Positions 17,134 to 27,735 of a stretch of 64,000 bases of DNA are shown piece by piece. Source of the DNA: JAWWPG01 sp033850885 (GTDB taxonomy: Bacteria; Actinomycetota; Actinomycetes; Propionibacteriales; Nocardioidaceae); the NCBI GenBank assembly GCA_033850885.1, contig JAWWPG010000052.1, forward strand, positions 4,980 to 68,979. The letters are read 5' to 3'. Both the position numbers and the translations under genes were made by a program. Position 1 is the first letter of the stretch; every line of letters starts with the position of its first letter. A model generated the notes under the pieces. It had not been told where the DNA came from, searched no databases, and was given only the letters and a program-made list of their open reading frames with translations.

Positions 17134-17739
17134 ATGCAGGAGTCCGAGAAACTATGGACCAGCGACCGTCTCCGGGCGGACCATTGCCTCAGCGCGGCGG
17201 CAGGGGAGCTTCTTGACGACGTTCTCGCACTCAAGAATGACCGGGGCGGCGTGCATCGGCTCCTAGATCAGATCGTGGAGAACCCCGCGTCCGATGAGGA
17301 CCTCCTTAGGGCTGAGCAGTGGACGAGACTGTGGTACGGCGAGCGGTATCGCCGGGCTCAGGCATTTCAGCATCGCGCGGACTACCGAGGCTCAGACTCG
17401 GGTCTATTCGAGGACGAGGGCAGGTATCGGAGTGTCCTAGCACGGGTAGGGGCTTCCGGACCGGAATTGAAACAAATAGAGATGCAGCTCCCTCCCGGTT
17501 TCATGGACTTCTTGGGAACCGTGAAGACTCACAGTTGGCAGCACATTCTTGGGCTTCACCAGGCAAATCTGCGGTCTTGGTGGGACGAAGGTGATGTGGA
17601 CGGAATCCGACGCGTATTCGACTACCCCAGCGAGGAGGCTGACAGGGTCAATGGCCGCACAGAGCCGGCACACTCGATCCTCAAGTCCTTCGGAACGAAC
17701 CTCCTTAAGGACATGGTTGGCCCTACCGCTCAAGTTTGA
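17134..17739 (+). CDS. Unknown protein, likely 3' part of the gene starting at 16528
   Basis: Frame of 201 aa from ATG 17134, in phase with the preceding gene and separated from it only by its TAG. It is charged and helical (HCLSAAAGELLDDVLAL, LLRAEQWTRLWYGERYRRA, TVKTHSWQHILGLHQANL). It stops at 17737-17739, but the +1 frame continues with a protein-like tail (TTGVTTVFVIQLLESAAEA to 17869), so a frameshift may have removed the true C-terminus. No known domain. Probably one decayed gene 16528-17869; it may equally be annotated as a separate hypothetical. Confidence 0.45.
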   Translation: MQESEKLWTSDRLRADHCLSAAAGELLDDVLALKNDRGGVHRLLDQIVENPASDEDLLRAEQWTRLWYGERYRRAQAFQHRADYRGSDSGLFEDEGRYRSVLARVGASGPELKQIEMQLPPGFMDFLGTVKTHSWQHILGLHQANLRSWWDEGDVDGIRRVFDYPSEEADRVNGRTEPAHSILKSFGTNLLKDMVGPTAQV

Positions 17740-18428
17740 CACAACGGGTGTCACCACCGTGTTCGTCATCCAACTCTTGGAGTCGGCGGCGGAGGCCGCG
17801 GCATTTGCCTCGCCAACACGTCCGCGCGTTGAAGTCACAGATTATCTCGACGACATCAGGAGGCTCTGAACCGGCGCGAGGCCGGTCTCAGACCTCGAAG
17901 GACACCGCGGAACGGTGGGCGATACGCGCCGCCAGTTGAATGAAGGTCCTCTCCGCCGCCGGCGGGACCCAGCGAAGGCGCGTCCTTCCGTCGCCAATGA
18001 CTCATCCACTCCTCCTCGGCTCGGCGGGTGCTCGGACAGTTTTAGATCTGCGCGAGCGAAGCCGGTGAGGATGCTGCGCTGCCGAAACCCACACAACGGG
18101 CGAGATGTTGTCGCCCGCCAACTACGGCAACGTGCAGCTTTACGAGCGCGCACCGCACCGAGTTGCCCAAATCACTCCGATACATACTGTCCATCCTTCG
18201 CGCGGTTTGCATCGTCCACCGACCGCATCCGGATGGCCGCTCCCTCCGCCGATGGACGCGTTCGCCGAGCAAACGCCGACATCCCGCGCAACAGTGGTTG
18301 GGACAACCTTTTGGCACTTGTGTACTTCGTGTGGGCGGAGTACCAGGAGAAGGTCAAGGGCAGGCCGCGGGACGGCAGCACGCCACGGTCACGTCCCCGC
18401 GACCCGGGCAACGACAGCGAGCCGCTCG
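17740..18428. other. Right end of the island, non-coding
   Basis: The first 130 bp hold the possible frameshifted tail of the previous gene. The remaining 560 bp show no convincing gene on either strand. This gap separates the degraded accessory region from the densely coded core region that starts with the SDR gene, so the island boundary probably lies here. I see no clear attachment repeat. Confidence 0.4.
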
Positions 18429-19187
18429 TCACAACGCCCGAGTGATCCCGCCGTCGACCGGAAGCATCGCCCCGGTGATGTACGACGAGACTGGCGAGAG
18501 CAGGAAGACGGCAGCGGCGGCGAACTCCTCCGGCTTTCCGAACCGGCGCAGCGGGATTGTCGCCAGCTGGGCGCGGCGGGTGGCCTCTGGGTCCTCGGTC
18601 GCCGCATCGAGCTGCTGCAGGCGCTCGGTCTCGACGCGACCCGGCAGCAAACCGTTGACCCGGATGCCTCGTGGACCCAGCTCGTCGGCGAGCGTCTTGG
18701 CTGCCATGGCCAGGCCAGGCCGGAGCCCGTTCGAGATGCCGAGGTTGGGGATCGGCTGCTTGGCGGAGGTGGACAGCACGAACACGATGCTTCCCCCGTC
18801 TACCAGCTCTTTGGCCACGGTGGTCGCGAGCCTCAGGGCGCCGAGGAAGATGCTCTCGAAGGGCTGACGCCAGTCCTCGTCGACCTTGTCGACGATCGGG
18901 CCGGGCGGGGGGCCACCGACGCTCACCAGGAGTCCGTCGAGGCGCCCGAAGCGGTCCTTCGCGGCGGTGACCAGCTTCGCCGGCGTTGCCGGGTCGGCGT
19001 TGTCGGCGGCCACTCCCACCGACGACTGTCGGCCGAGAGCCGCGACGGCCTCGTCGGCGTGGCTCTGCAGCCGGCTCGACACGACGACCTTCGCGCCTTC
19101 CGGGACCAGCCTGTCGGCGGTTGCCCTCCCGAGGCCCCGCGTTCCGCCGGTGATGATGTACACGCGCTCCCGCAGCCCCAGGTCCAT
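18429..19187 (-). CDS. SDR-family oxidoreductase
   Basis: Short-chain dehydrogenase/reductase of 252 aa. The NAD(P)-binding motif is TGGTRGLGRA (residues 13-22). The catalytic area is atypical: the segment around VLSTSAKQPIPNLGISNGLR has the Ser and Lys region, but the usual YxxxK reads N-G-L-R, so activity may differ from classical SDRs. The C-terminal GAMLPVDGGITRAL is the standard SDR ending. Start at ATG 19187, preceded by AGAGGATGGGAGG. Its 5' leader abuts the 22-bp repeat array at 19202-19382, and the ABC exporter upstream on the same strand ends in that array. Substrate unknown. Confidence 0.8.
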   Translation of the reverse strand: MDLGLRERVYIITGGTRGLGRATADRLVPEGAKVVVSSRLQSHADEAVAALGRQSSVGVAADNADPATPAKLVTAAKDRFGRLDGLLVSVGGPPPGPIVDKVDEDWRQPFESIFLGALRLATTVAKELVDGGSIVFVLSTSAKQPIPNLGISNGLRPGLAMAAKTLADELGPRGIRVNGLLPGRVETERLQQLDAATEDPEATRRAQLATIPLRRFGKPEEFAAAAVFLLSPVSSYITGAMLPVDGGITRAL

Positions 19188-19201
19188 CCTCCCATCCTCT
19201 C

Positions 19202-19382
19202 GTTGACCCGTCGCAAAATTGCCGTCGACCCGTCGGAAAATTGGGGTTGACCCGTCGGAAAGTTGAACAAACACTCGTTCTTTGACCGACGCACAGCCAC
19301 TTTTCGACGGCTGAACGGCAACTTTGCGACGGCTGAAGGGCAACTTTGCGACGGGTGAACGGCAACTTTGCGACGGGTCAAC
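19202..19382. repeat. 22-bp-period inverted repeat array (3 + 4 units)
   Basis: Three direct units start at 19202, 19224 and 19246, each 22 bp with core GTTGACCCGTCGCAAA and then (A/G)TTG. After a 27-bp spacer (19268-19294), four units in opposite orientation start at 19295, 19317, 19339 and 19361, with core TTTGCGACGGGTCAAC. The period is exactly 22 bp and there are no unique spacers within each arm, so it is not CRISPR. The two arms can fold into a long hairpin. The last unit overlaps the end of the ABC exporter gene and supplies its TGA; the first lies 14 bp before the SDR start codon. Role unknown; it could limit read-through from exporter to SDR. Confidence 0.85.
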
Positions 19383-21264
19383 CGAGGGGGGCGTTCTCGA
19401 TGACCGGGTCCTCGGCGAACTGGGTGTGGTAGAGGTCGGCGTACAGGCCACCGGCGTCGAGGAGCTCCGCATGTGTCCCGCGCTCGACGATGCGCCCGTC
19501 GTCGACGACGAGGATCAGGTCGGCGTTGCGCACCGTCGAGAGCCGGTGCGCGATGACGAGGGAGGTCCGGCCGGCGAGGGCGGTGTCGAGGGCACGGTGT
19601 ACGGCGACCTCCGACTCGCTGTCGAGGTGGGCGGTGGCCTCGTCGAGGACGATGACCCTCGGCGCCTTGAGCAGCAGCCGCGCGAGCGCGAGCCGCTGGC
19701 GCTCTCCCCCGCTGAGCCGGTACCCGCGCTCACCCACGACCGTCTCGAGCCGGTCCGGGAGCGACTCCACCAGGCTCCAGATCTGGGCCGCCCGGAGAAC
19801 CGCGACGAGCTCGACGTCGGTCGCCTCGGGACGGGCGTAGAGCAGGTTGGCCCGGATCGTGTCGTGGAACATGTGGGCGTCCTGGGTGACGTACCCCACC
19901 ATGGCGTGCAGCGAGTCGAGGGTGGCCTGCCGCACGTCGACCCCGCCCACCCGGACCGCGCCGCTCGTGACGTCGTAGAGGCGGGCCACCAGGTGCGTCA
20001 GGGTCGTCTTCCCCGCGCCGGACGGCCCGACGAGCGCGACGAGCTGGCCGGGTTCCACCCTGAAGCTGACGCCCTTCACGACCTCCTGGCTCGGTCCCGA
20101 GTCGCTCACCATCAGCGCTTCGAGACTGGCGAGCGACACCTCCTCGGCCGACGGGTAGCGGAAGCGCACCTGGTCGAACTCCACGCTCGATGGACGCCCG
20201 GTCAGGTCGACGGCGTCCGGTGCCTGGGTGATCATCGGCTCCAGGTCGAGCACCTCGAAGACCCGCTCGAAGGACACCAGCGCGGTCATGATGTCGACCC
20301 GTACGTTCGACAGCGACGTCAAGGGACCGTAGAGCCTGCCCATCAAGGCCGCCAGCGCCAGCAGCGAGCCCAGGCTGAGGCTGCCCGCGATCACCAGGTG
20401 ACCGCCGACGCCGTACACGACGGCGGTGGCGAGCGCCGCGACGAGGGTGAGCGCGCTGAAGAAGATCCGGCCGGTCATCGCGATCTCCACGCCGAGGTCG
20501 CGGACCAGGGCGGATCGGCGCGCGTACTCGGCGTCCTCGTCGGCCCGCCTGCCGAACAGGGTCACCAGCAACGCCCCGCCGACCTGGAACCTCTCGGTCG
20601 CCATCGAGGCCATGGTGGCGTTCGTCTGCATCTGTTCGCGGGTCAGCCCCGACAGTCGCCTTCCTGCCCACTTCGCCGGGAAGTAGAACACCGGCAGGAT
20701 GACTAGGGCCAGCACCGTGATCTGCCAGGAGAGATAGGCCATGGTGGCGCCGACCAGCAGTAGGCTGATCACGTTGCTGACCACGTTGGAGAGCGTCGAC
20801 GTGAAGGCACTCTGGGCCCCGATCACGTCGCTGTTGATGCGCGACACCAAGGCACCGGTGTGGGTCCGCGAGAAGAACGCGAGTGGCATCCGTTGCACGT
20901 GGCTGAACACCTTGGTCCGAAGGTCGTAGATCAACCCCTCCCCGATCCGTGCCGAGTACCAGCGTTGGGCGAGGGTGAGCAGGGCTTCGCCGACGGCGAC
21001 CGCCGCGATGATCAGCGCCAGGATCGTGATCACCCGACCGTTGTTCTTCGTGACCCCCTCGTCGATGATGTCGCGGAAGAGGAGCGGCGTCGCCACGACG
21101 AGCAGTGCGTCAAGCACGACGAGAACGAGGAACCAGCCAAGCGCGCGCTGATGGGGCCGCGCGAAGGTGACGACGCGACGAAACGTTCCCGGCGCGAGCC
21201 CCGGTCGCCCGGAGAGCGGGTTGCTCCGCGAGTACGAGTGCATGACCTGCCAGGGGTTGCTCAT
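19378..21264 (-). CDS. ABC exporter, fused membrane and ATPase domains
   Basis: Half-transporter of 628 aa in the inner membrane. Residues about 40-330 hold six membrane segments of the type-1 exporter fold. The ATPase follows: Walker A GPSGAGKTT, the signature LSGGERQRLALARLLLKAP, Walker B VIVLDEATAHLDSE and the H-loop IAHRLST. It should act as a dimer; the substrate is unknown, multidrug or lipid being usual for the family. Start at ATG 21264, which has a TAGCGT about 8 bp upstream and no ribosome site, so a leaderless start is plausible. It diverges from the enoyl-CoA hydratase gene. Its last codons and stop lie in the 22-bp repeat array. Confidence 0.9.
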   Translation of the reverse strand: MSNPWQVMHSYSRSNPLSGRPGLAPGTFRRVVTFARPHQRALGWFLVLVVLDALLVVATPLLFRDIIDEGVTKNNGRVITILALIIAAVAVGEALLTLAQRWYSARIGEGLIYDLRTKVFSHVQRMPLAFFSRTHTGALVSRINSDVIGAQSAFTSTLSNVVSNVISLLLVGATMAYLSWQITVLALVILPVFYFPAKWAGRRLSGLTREQMQTNATMASMATERFQVGGALLVTLFGRRADEDAEYARRSALVRDLGVEIAMTGRIFFSALTLVAALATAVVYGVGGHLVIAGSLSLGSLLALAALMGRLYGPLTSLSNVRVDIMTALVSFERVFEVLDLEPMITQAPDAVDLTGRPSSVEFDQVRFRYPSAEEVSLASLEALMVSDSGPSQEVVKGVSFRVEPGQLVALVGPSGAGKTTLTHLVARLYDVTSGAVRVGGVDVRQATLDSLHAMVGYVTQDAHMFHDTIRANLLYARPEATDVELVAVLRAAQIWSLVESLPDRLETVVGERGYRLSGGERQRLALARLLLKAPRVIVLDEATAHLDSESEVAVHRALDTALAGRTSLVIAHRLSTVRNADLILVVDDGRIVERGTHAELLDAGGLYADLYHTQFAEDPVIENAPLG

Positions 21265-21351
21265 CGCTGTCGACGCTACGCCAGCGGGCAAGCCATGGGT
21301 GGCAACCCGGGGCCCGTCGGTCCGCCGGCCCGGTCCCGGACGGCAGCCTCC

Positions 21352-21357
21352 TACACT
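21352..21357 (+). promoter_or_regulatory. -10 box of enoyl-CoA hydratase gene, leaderless type
   Basis: TACACT lies seven bases before the ATG at 21365, and no ribosome site fits between them. Transcription would start at or next to the A of the ATG. The -35 region is not obvious. Confidence 0.4.
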
Positions 21358-21364
21358 GCGACGC

Positions 21365-22153
21365 ATGACCCAGGCCTACGACGAGTTCGGCGTCCGCCTC
21401 GACGTCGCGGATGCCGTCGCGACCGTCACTTTGAGCCGACCGGAGGTGCACAACGCGCAGACTCCGAGGATGTGGGCGGCGCTGGCGGAGATCGGAGAGG
21501 AGGTCGGCTCCGACATTCGCGTCGTCGTGGTGCGCGGCGAGGGCGAGTCGTTCAGCGCGGGTCTCGACGTACGGCTGTTCGAACCCGACGGCATCCCCGG
21601 CGACCTGTCGCTCGCCGATCTGGCTCGGCTGGATGACTGGGAGCTGGACGAGACGATATCGAGCTTCCAGGAGGCGTTCTCGTGGTGGCGGAGGCCGGAC
21701 ATCGTGAGCATCGCCGCCGTACAGGGACACGCGATCGGTGCCGGTTTCCAGCTCGCCCTGGCGTGCGACCTCCGGGTCCTCAGCGAGGACGCGCGGTTGT
21801 CGATGCGGGAGCCGAGCCTCGGGCTGGTGCCGGACCTGGGCGGCACCCAGCCCCTCGTGGAGGAGGTCGGGTACTCGCGCGCTCTCGAGATCTGCCTGAC
21901 CGGTCGCTGGGTGGGCGCCCTCGAGGCCCGTGCCCTCGGTCTCGCCACGGTCGTCGTACCCCGCTCAGAGCTCGACGCGACCGTCGCCGACCTGGCGGCC
22001 GCGGTCAGCGCCGCACCCAGGGACGCGGTCACCGCGACCAAGGCACTGCTGCGCGGCGCGACCAGGCGCGGGTACGACGACCAGCTGGCCGCCGAGCGAG
22101 CCGCCCAGGTCAGGCGCCTTCGAGCGCTGGCGGCAGGAAGGGCCGAGAGCTGA
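21365..22153 (+). CDS. Enoyl-CoA hydratase/isomerase family protein
   Basis: Crotonase-fold protein of 262 aa. The oxyanion-hole segments are visible (ESFSAGLDVRLF and VQGHAIGAGFQLALACDLRV), as is the MREPSLGLVPDLGGTQPL region where the catalytic Glu/Asp of the family sits. The Asp after LVP may act as in isomerase-like members. It would act on CoA thioesters in fatty-acid or related breakdown; the exact substrate is not given by sequence. Start at ATG 21365 rather than in-frame codons up to 21167, because the family begins here and a -10 box precedes it. It diverges from the ABC exporter and converges on the ABC-F gene. Confidence 0.9.
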   Translation: MTQAYDEFGVRLDVADAVATVTLSRPEVHNAQTPRMWAALAEIGEEVGSDIRVVVVRGEGESFSAGLDVRLFEPDGIPGDLSLADLARLDDWELDETISSFQEAFSWWRRPDIVSIAAVQGHAIGAGFQLALACDLRVLSEDARLSMREPSLGLVPDLGGTQPLVEEVGYSRALEICLTGRWVGALEARALGLATVVVPRSELDATVADLAAAVSAAPRDAVTATKALLRGATRRGYDDQLAAERAAQVRRLRALAAGRAES

Positions 22154-22212
22154 CGCTGGCCCGGGGGTGAGCCTGGGGTTGAGGGAGCCTCAGACCAGGG
22201 GCGGCGGAGCGG

Positions 22213-23811
<1,599 letters not shown>

Positions 23812-23886
23812 GGCGGTGGAACGGCACTTTCCGGGGCGGGGGTCGCCCAGCGGAGGGCGGAATGGGCAGGCGGGGCTTCAACCAGG

Positions 23887-24570
23887 CTACCGCGGGGCCG
23901 GACACCCGGGCAGGTCGTCACCGGCCACGGGAGGGTCGATGATCGAGACTTCGACGGACCGAACCCTGGTCACCGCCTCGTCGAGGACGTCGCGGTTCGG
24001 GTCGGGAACGCCGCCCAGCCAGGTCTGCGGGGCGGCGGCCAACCAGGAGAGCTCGGGGTGGGCGAGGACGCTCGCGACGGCCTTGCGGTCCCCGCCGGTT
24101 CCCAGCAGGTCCAACCGTCCGCTCACCCGGCCGAGTACCCGTTGCACATGTCCAGCCGCCGCATCGAACGCGGCCCGGGCCTGGTTGTCGCGTCGCCGGG
24201 CGAACCGATGCTGCGACCAGCCACCGGCCTTGGTGCGGCCCTGGACGTGCCGGCGGCCGATCTTCGACTCGACCACCTCGCGTCCGCGCAGGCTGGCCAC
24301 GGCGAAGCCACCCTTGCGAACCAGCACCACCCCGACGTCCCAGGGCCGCTGCAGATGCGCGGATAGCCCGTCGAGCGTCTCCTCGGTCAGGGGAGCGAAC
24401 GGTACGGCGATCCGCAGCCGCGTCCCGTCGGGACTTTCCGTCCGGACGTCCTGCCCCGTCACCCGCCAGGCCGTGCCGGGGTGCGCGCCGTCGTACCGGA
24501 GCAGCCATCCGTCCAGCCGCTCGAACGGTACCCTGACCAGCCGAGGCTCGTGGGGGGTCGTCTCGGGCAT
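23887..24570 (-). CDS. Actinobacterial VLRF1-type peptidyl-tRNA hydrolase
   Basis: Protein of 227 aa resembling the acVLRF1 family, bacterial relatives of the release-factor-like Vms1/ANKZF1 hydrolases that free nascent chains from stalled ribosomal subunits. The key loop is GRTKAGGWSQHRFARRRDNQA (about residues 110-130), with the Gln that stands in for the GGQ of release factors. N-terminal strands LVRVPFERLDGWLLRYD and the GGFAVASLRGREVVESKIG segment are also typical. A TAGCGT six bases before the ATG suggests a leaderless start. It is followed by an ABC-F gene, supporting a ribosome-rescue role. Confidence 0.8.
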   Translation of the reverse strand: MPETTPHEPRLVRVPFERLDGWLLRYDGAHPGTAWRVTGQDVRTESPDGTRLRIAVPFAPLTEETLDGLSAHLQRPWDVGVVLVRKGGFAVASLRGREVVESKIGRRHVQGRTKAGGWSQHRFARRRDNQARAAFDAAAGHVQRVLGRVSGRLDLLGTGGDRKAVASVLAHPELSWLAAAPQTWLGGVPDPNRDVLDEAVTRVRSVEVSIIDPPVAGDDLPGCPAPR

Positions 24571-24602
24571 GAGGTGACGCTACCGAGAAGCCGTCGGAAG
24601 CA

Positions 24603-24642
24603 GACACGGCGCACCGACCTGTGCGGGTAGGTGCGCCGTGTC
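24603..24642 (-). terminator. Hairpin terminator after DUF1501 gene
   Basis: A perfect 13-bp stem, GACACGGCGCACC at 24603-24615 pairing with 24630-24642, with a 14-base loop. It sits 25 bp beyond the stop of the DUF1501 gene and before the start of the VLRF1 gene. There is no T-run, which is normal for actinobacterial hairpins. Confidence 0.7.
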
Positions 24643-24667
24643 CGGTGCCCCCTTCGGTGAGCGGGCT

Positions 24668-25945
24668 TCAGGCGCCTTGCATGACTCCGACGCGGTTGTA
24701 GCTGAGTCCGGGGAACATCGAAGGCAGGCTGACATTGGGGAACTGTGTCTTCACTACCTCGTAGAGCACCGACCGATAGTCCGTCGTAACGCTCAGATCG
24801 GCCTCGGCACCAGCGGTCAGGTCGAGCCCGGGCCACTTCGAGTAGACGGTGCCGCCCTTGACTCCCGCGCCCAGAAGAAGCATCGCGTTCCCCCAGCCAT
24901 GGTCGAGACCGGCATCTCCGTTCTCGATGACCCGGCGGCCGAACTCGCTGATCGTCACCATGGTCACGTTGTCGGCCAGTGCGCCGAGATCGGTGAAGAA
25001 GGCCGCGATCGACTTGGCGAGGTCATCGGCCATCAACCGCATGTCCCCGTCGTCCAGGGTCCCGAGACCGGTGTGCATGTCCCATGAGGAGTGGTCGATG
25101 GTGATGACCTCGGCTCCGACGTTGCCTCGGATCACCCGGGCCGACTGGGCAAGGGCGTCGCCCAGGTCGGTCCCGGGGTAGTTAGCACCGTTCTGGGGCG
25201 CGGTTGACACACGGAGCACCGGCGCCCACTCGACGGCGGTGTCCATCGCGTCCCGCCCCGCCTTGCCGAGGGGACCGGAGGCCCCGTTCCAGGTGGAGTT
25301 CAGGGAGGCCACCCGCTGGGGCATGGCGTTGCTCGGGCCGTAGACCTGGACCAGGCCGACGTCCTGTGCCGACAGGGTTGCCTGCGATCCGTAGACCTCG
25401 GTCTCCGGTACGCCGTTCCCGACCTGAACCGCGCCGAAGAGGGAACCGGGGTCGTTCATCCCGATCATCCGGTTCAACCACCCGATGCGCTGGGTGGATC
25501 CGGTGTTTGCCTCCTCGAGCTCCACGATCGCGGAGAAGTGCGAGCGGTTCGCGACCTTGAGTCCAGTCGCGTGGACGGCAGCCATCTGGCCCTTGCTCCA
25601 CATCTGCTCGAGGGGTGCCAGCCGCGGGTGCAGCCCGAAGAAGCCGTCGGTCTGGAGGAGCTGCCCGGGTGGGATGCCGATGGTCGGGCGCGCCACCTTG
25701 TAGTTGGGGTCGCCGTATGGGACGACGAGCGACATGCCGTCGGCTCCTCCCCGCTGGCTGAGCACGACCAGGATGTTGGAAGCCTGCCCGCTCGCGGCGA
25801 AGGCGGTCTGCTTGAAGACCGTGCCGTGCATCGTCGCCATGACGCCTCCCGCCGTCACCACGCCGAGCCCCTTCAGGAAGTTCCGCCGGGACCCGGTCGT
25901 CCTCTTGAACTCATCGCACCCCGGGTGCACGTGGGTACCTGTCAT
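24668..25945 (-). CDS. DUF1501 protein, Tat-exported
   Basis: Protein of 425 aa. A twin-arginine signal (SRRNFLKGLGVVTAGGVMA) near residues 20-40 marks export of a folded protein. The body matches DUF1501, a family with an alkaline-phosphatase-like fold: NILVVLSQRGGADGMSLVVP, later DHSSWDMHTG, MVTISEFGRRVIENGDAGLDHGWGNAML. The metal-binding-type His and Asp residues fall in those motifs. Start at ATG 25945; an ATG at 25966, one base after the DUF1800 stop, adds seven residues. It almost always pairs with a DUF1800 gene, as here. Biochemical role unknown. Confidence 0.88.
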   Translation of the reverse strand: MTGTHVHPGCDEFKRTTGSRRNFLKGLGVVTAGGVMATMHGTVFKQTAFAASGQASNILVVLSQRGGADGMSLVVPYGDPNYKVARPTIGIPPGQLLQTDGFFGLHPRLAPLEQMWSKGQMAAVHATGLKVANRSHFSAIVELEEANTGSTQRIGWLNRMIGMNDPGSLFGAVQVGNGVPETEVYGSQATLSAQDVGLVQVYGPSNAMPQRVASLNSTWNGASGPLGKAGRDAMDTAVEWAPVLRVSTAPQNGANYPGTDLGDALAQSARVIRGNVGAEVITIDHSSWDMHTGLGTLDDGDMRLMADDLAKSIAAFFTDLGALADNVTMVTISEFGRRVIENGDAGLDHGWGNAMLLLGAGVKGGTVYSKWPGLDLTAGAEADLSVTTDYRSVLYEVVKTQFPNVSLPSMFPGLSYNRVGVMQGA

Positions 25946-25967
25946 GGTGTTCGTCTCTTCTCTCATA

Positions 25968-27587
25968 TCAGCGGCTCAGGTGTTCGACGGTGTCGAGGAT
26001 GCTCACCAGCAGGCGGGGGAACGAATGGGTCACGAGTGCGTGGGAGGTGGTGATGACGTCAGTCGGCTGGATATCGGTGGCGATGGTGGCCGCAACCTGC
26101 ATCGACAGGGTGGAGGGCAGGAACAGCACACTTCGCACGACGTGGTCGACGACGTCCTTGAACTGCAGCGGCAGCTGCGGCATCCAGTCGAGCGGGGTCA
26201 GGAAGGTGATTCCCTGGTTCGGGTAGGCACCGCAGGCGGCGTACCAGTGGACCCGGAAGGACCCGAGCATTCGGCCGGCGCCGCTCCACGCCGGGGCGAG
26301 GTCGGGGAACGCGTCCGGTGTGGGCCAGCTGAACACGACCTGCCCGATCGCCTTACTCACGTTGATGAACTGGTTTCCGGCGTCGTCCGGCGAGTGTGGC
26401 TGGGTCACGACGGCACCGATGGCCGTCCAGGTGGCGAGGGCGTCCTCCACCGGGGTTCGAACCTTCTGCATGGACGACGACAGGAACTCGTCTGATGTCA
26501 CGAGAGCTCGCAGGACCGGGACGATCTCCGTATTGGAGTCCAGGTACACGTTGGCGAGCGACGTGACGAGGGCGTCCGACGGGTTGTCAGACATGAACCG
26601 GATCGCGAGCCGACGGCACAGGCGCTGGGCGGTGAGGGGGTGATGGGAAAGATACGTGAGGTACTTGAGCAGCACCGGGATGCCGTTCGCCTTCGCGTTC
26701 GGCGCCCGGAACGCCATCACCTTCACGCGGCCCATCCAATGGTCCTCGGGGTGGTACGTCTGGTCCCAAGTGAGCTTCTGGTCGACCTGGAAGCCGGTGA
26801 GGATCCTGGCGGAGTTGATGACGTCGTGCTCGGTGTAGTTGCCCACTCCCACCGTGTGGCACTCGAGGAGCTCGCGGCCGAGGTTCTCGTTGATCGCATC
26901 CGCGGTCGACAGGACGTTGTTGAGATAGAGGCCCATGGCAGGGTGTTGGATGGCGGCCTTGAGCAGGCTGTCGAAGTCGCCGAGAGCGTGCCTGCGGATC
27001 ATTTGGTCGTACTCGATCCGCCACGGCCAGACGTTGTTGGCCGGTGAAGCGGTGTGCAGCAGGTTGGACCAGAAGTCCACCATCAGCTCATCGACGGCGC
27101 GCTTGGAGAACAACCTGCGAAGCATGGTCCAGGAGGCGAAGTCCTGCATCATCTCCGCGCCGTTCTGGGTCCCCGCCTTGTACCGGGCGAACCGCTGCTG
27201 CGGCGTCATGGCGAGCACCGGGAACCAGGCGGACGTGGCGTCGGCCTTCTTGTTCGAGATGTTCCCCGGCGCGAGCTGGTGCTCGAACCAGGCGTCGATG
27301 CCGCCCTCGGCTGCGACGTCAGCCAGCCGCTCGGCGTTCACGCCTGACGTGAACCGGCTCAAGATGTTGCGGGTCTTGCCGTCCGGCAGCTGGAACGCGT
27401 GATTCGTGGAGGCAGCGAAGGTGCCCGCGGAGTGGTTCGTCGCCGGCCGAGCGACTCTCGTTCGTACCTTCGTCGCCGCTGCGGCGGCGGAGACCGGGAG
27501 TACGGCGGTCGCGCCTACCGCAGCGCTGCCGACGAGTGCGGAGCGGCGGGTAATCGGGACGTGATGGCCCTTGAAGGGAGTGCGCAT
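25968..27587 (-). CDS. DUF1800 protein, Tat-exported
   Basis: Protein of 539 aa with a twin-arginine signal (PITRRSALVGSAAVGATAVL) ending in an Ala-rich cleavage area. The body is helical and matches DUF1800: FTSGVNAERLADVAAEGGID, MVDFWSNLLHT, RRHALGDFDSLLKAAIQHPAM, NENLGRELLECHTVGVGNYTE (split across that motif), GFQVDQ. It is directly followed by the DUF1501 gene, with which it forms a conserved two-gene unit in many bacteria. Both are exported in folded form, so they probably act together outside the membrane. Function not known. Confidence 0.88.
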   Translation of the reverse strand: MRTPFKGHHVPITRRSALVGSAAVGATAVLPVSAAAAATKVRTRVARPATNHSAGTFAASTNHAFQLPDGKTRNILSRFTSGVNAERLADVAAEGGIDAWFEHQLAPGNISNKKADATSAWFPVLAMTPQQRFARYKAGTQNGAEMMQDFASWTMLRRLFSKRAVDELMVDFWSNLLHTASPANNVWPWRIEYDQMIRRHALGDFDSLLKAAIQHPAMGLYLNNVLSTADAINENLGRELLECHTVGVGNYTEHDVINSARILTGFQVDQKLTWDQTYHPEDHWMGRVKVMAFRAPNAKANGIPVLLKYLTYLSHHPLTAQRLCRRLAIRFMSDNPSDALVTSLANVYLDSNTEIVPVLRALVTSDEFLSSSMQKVRTPVEDALATWTAIGAVVTQPHSPDDAGNQFINVSKAIGQVVFSWPTPDAFPDLAPAWSGAGRMLGSFRVHWYAACGAYPNQGITFLTPLDWMPQLPLQFKDVVDHVVRSVLFLPSTLSMQVAATIATDIQPTDVITTSHALVTHSFPRLLVSILDTVEHLSR

Positions 27588-27735
27588 TCGTCAGCCTCTC
27601 GGATTTATTTCCTTGAGTCTACGCTCGCGCAACAATTAACCCTAAACGCGCTCGGGATACCTCCTCGACCCCGCCAAGACGCGCTCGAAACCTTCCCGCG
27701 ACCCGCTCGCCGCTGGTCCTCGGTGGCCGCCGGGG

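Noticed and set aside
19202..19382. CRISPR array
   Set aside because: Units are contiguous without unique spacers, only 22 bp long, and in two orientations; no cas gene is nearby.
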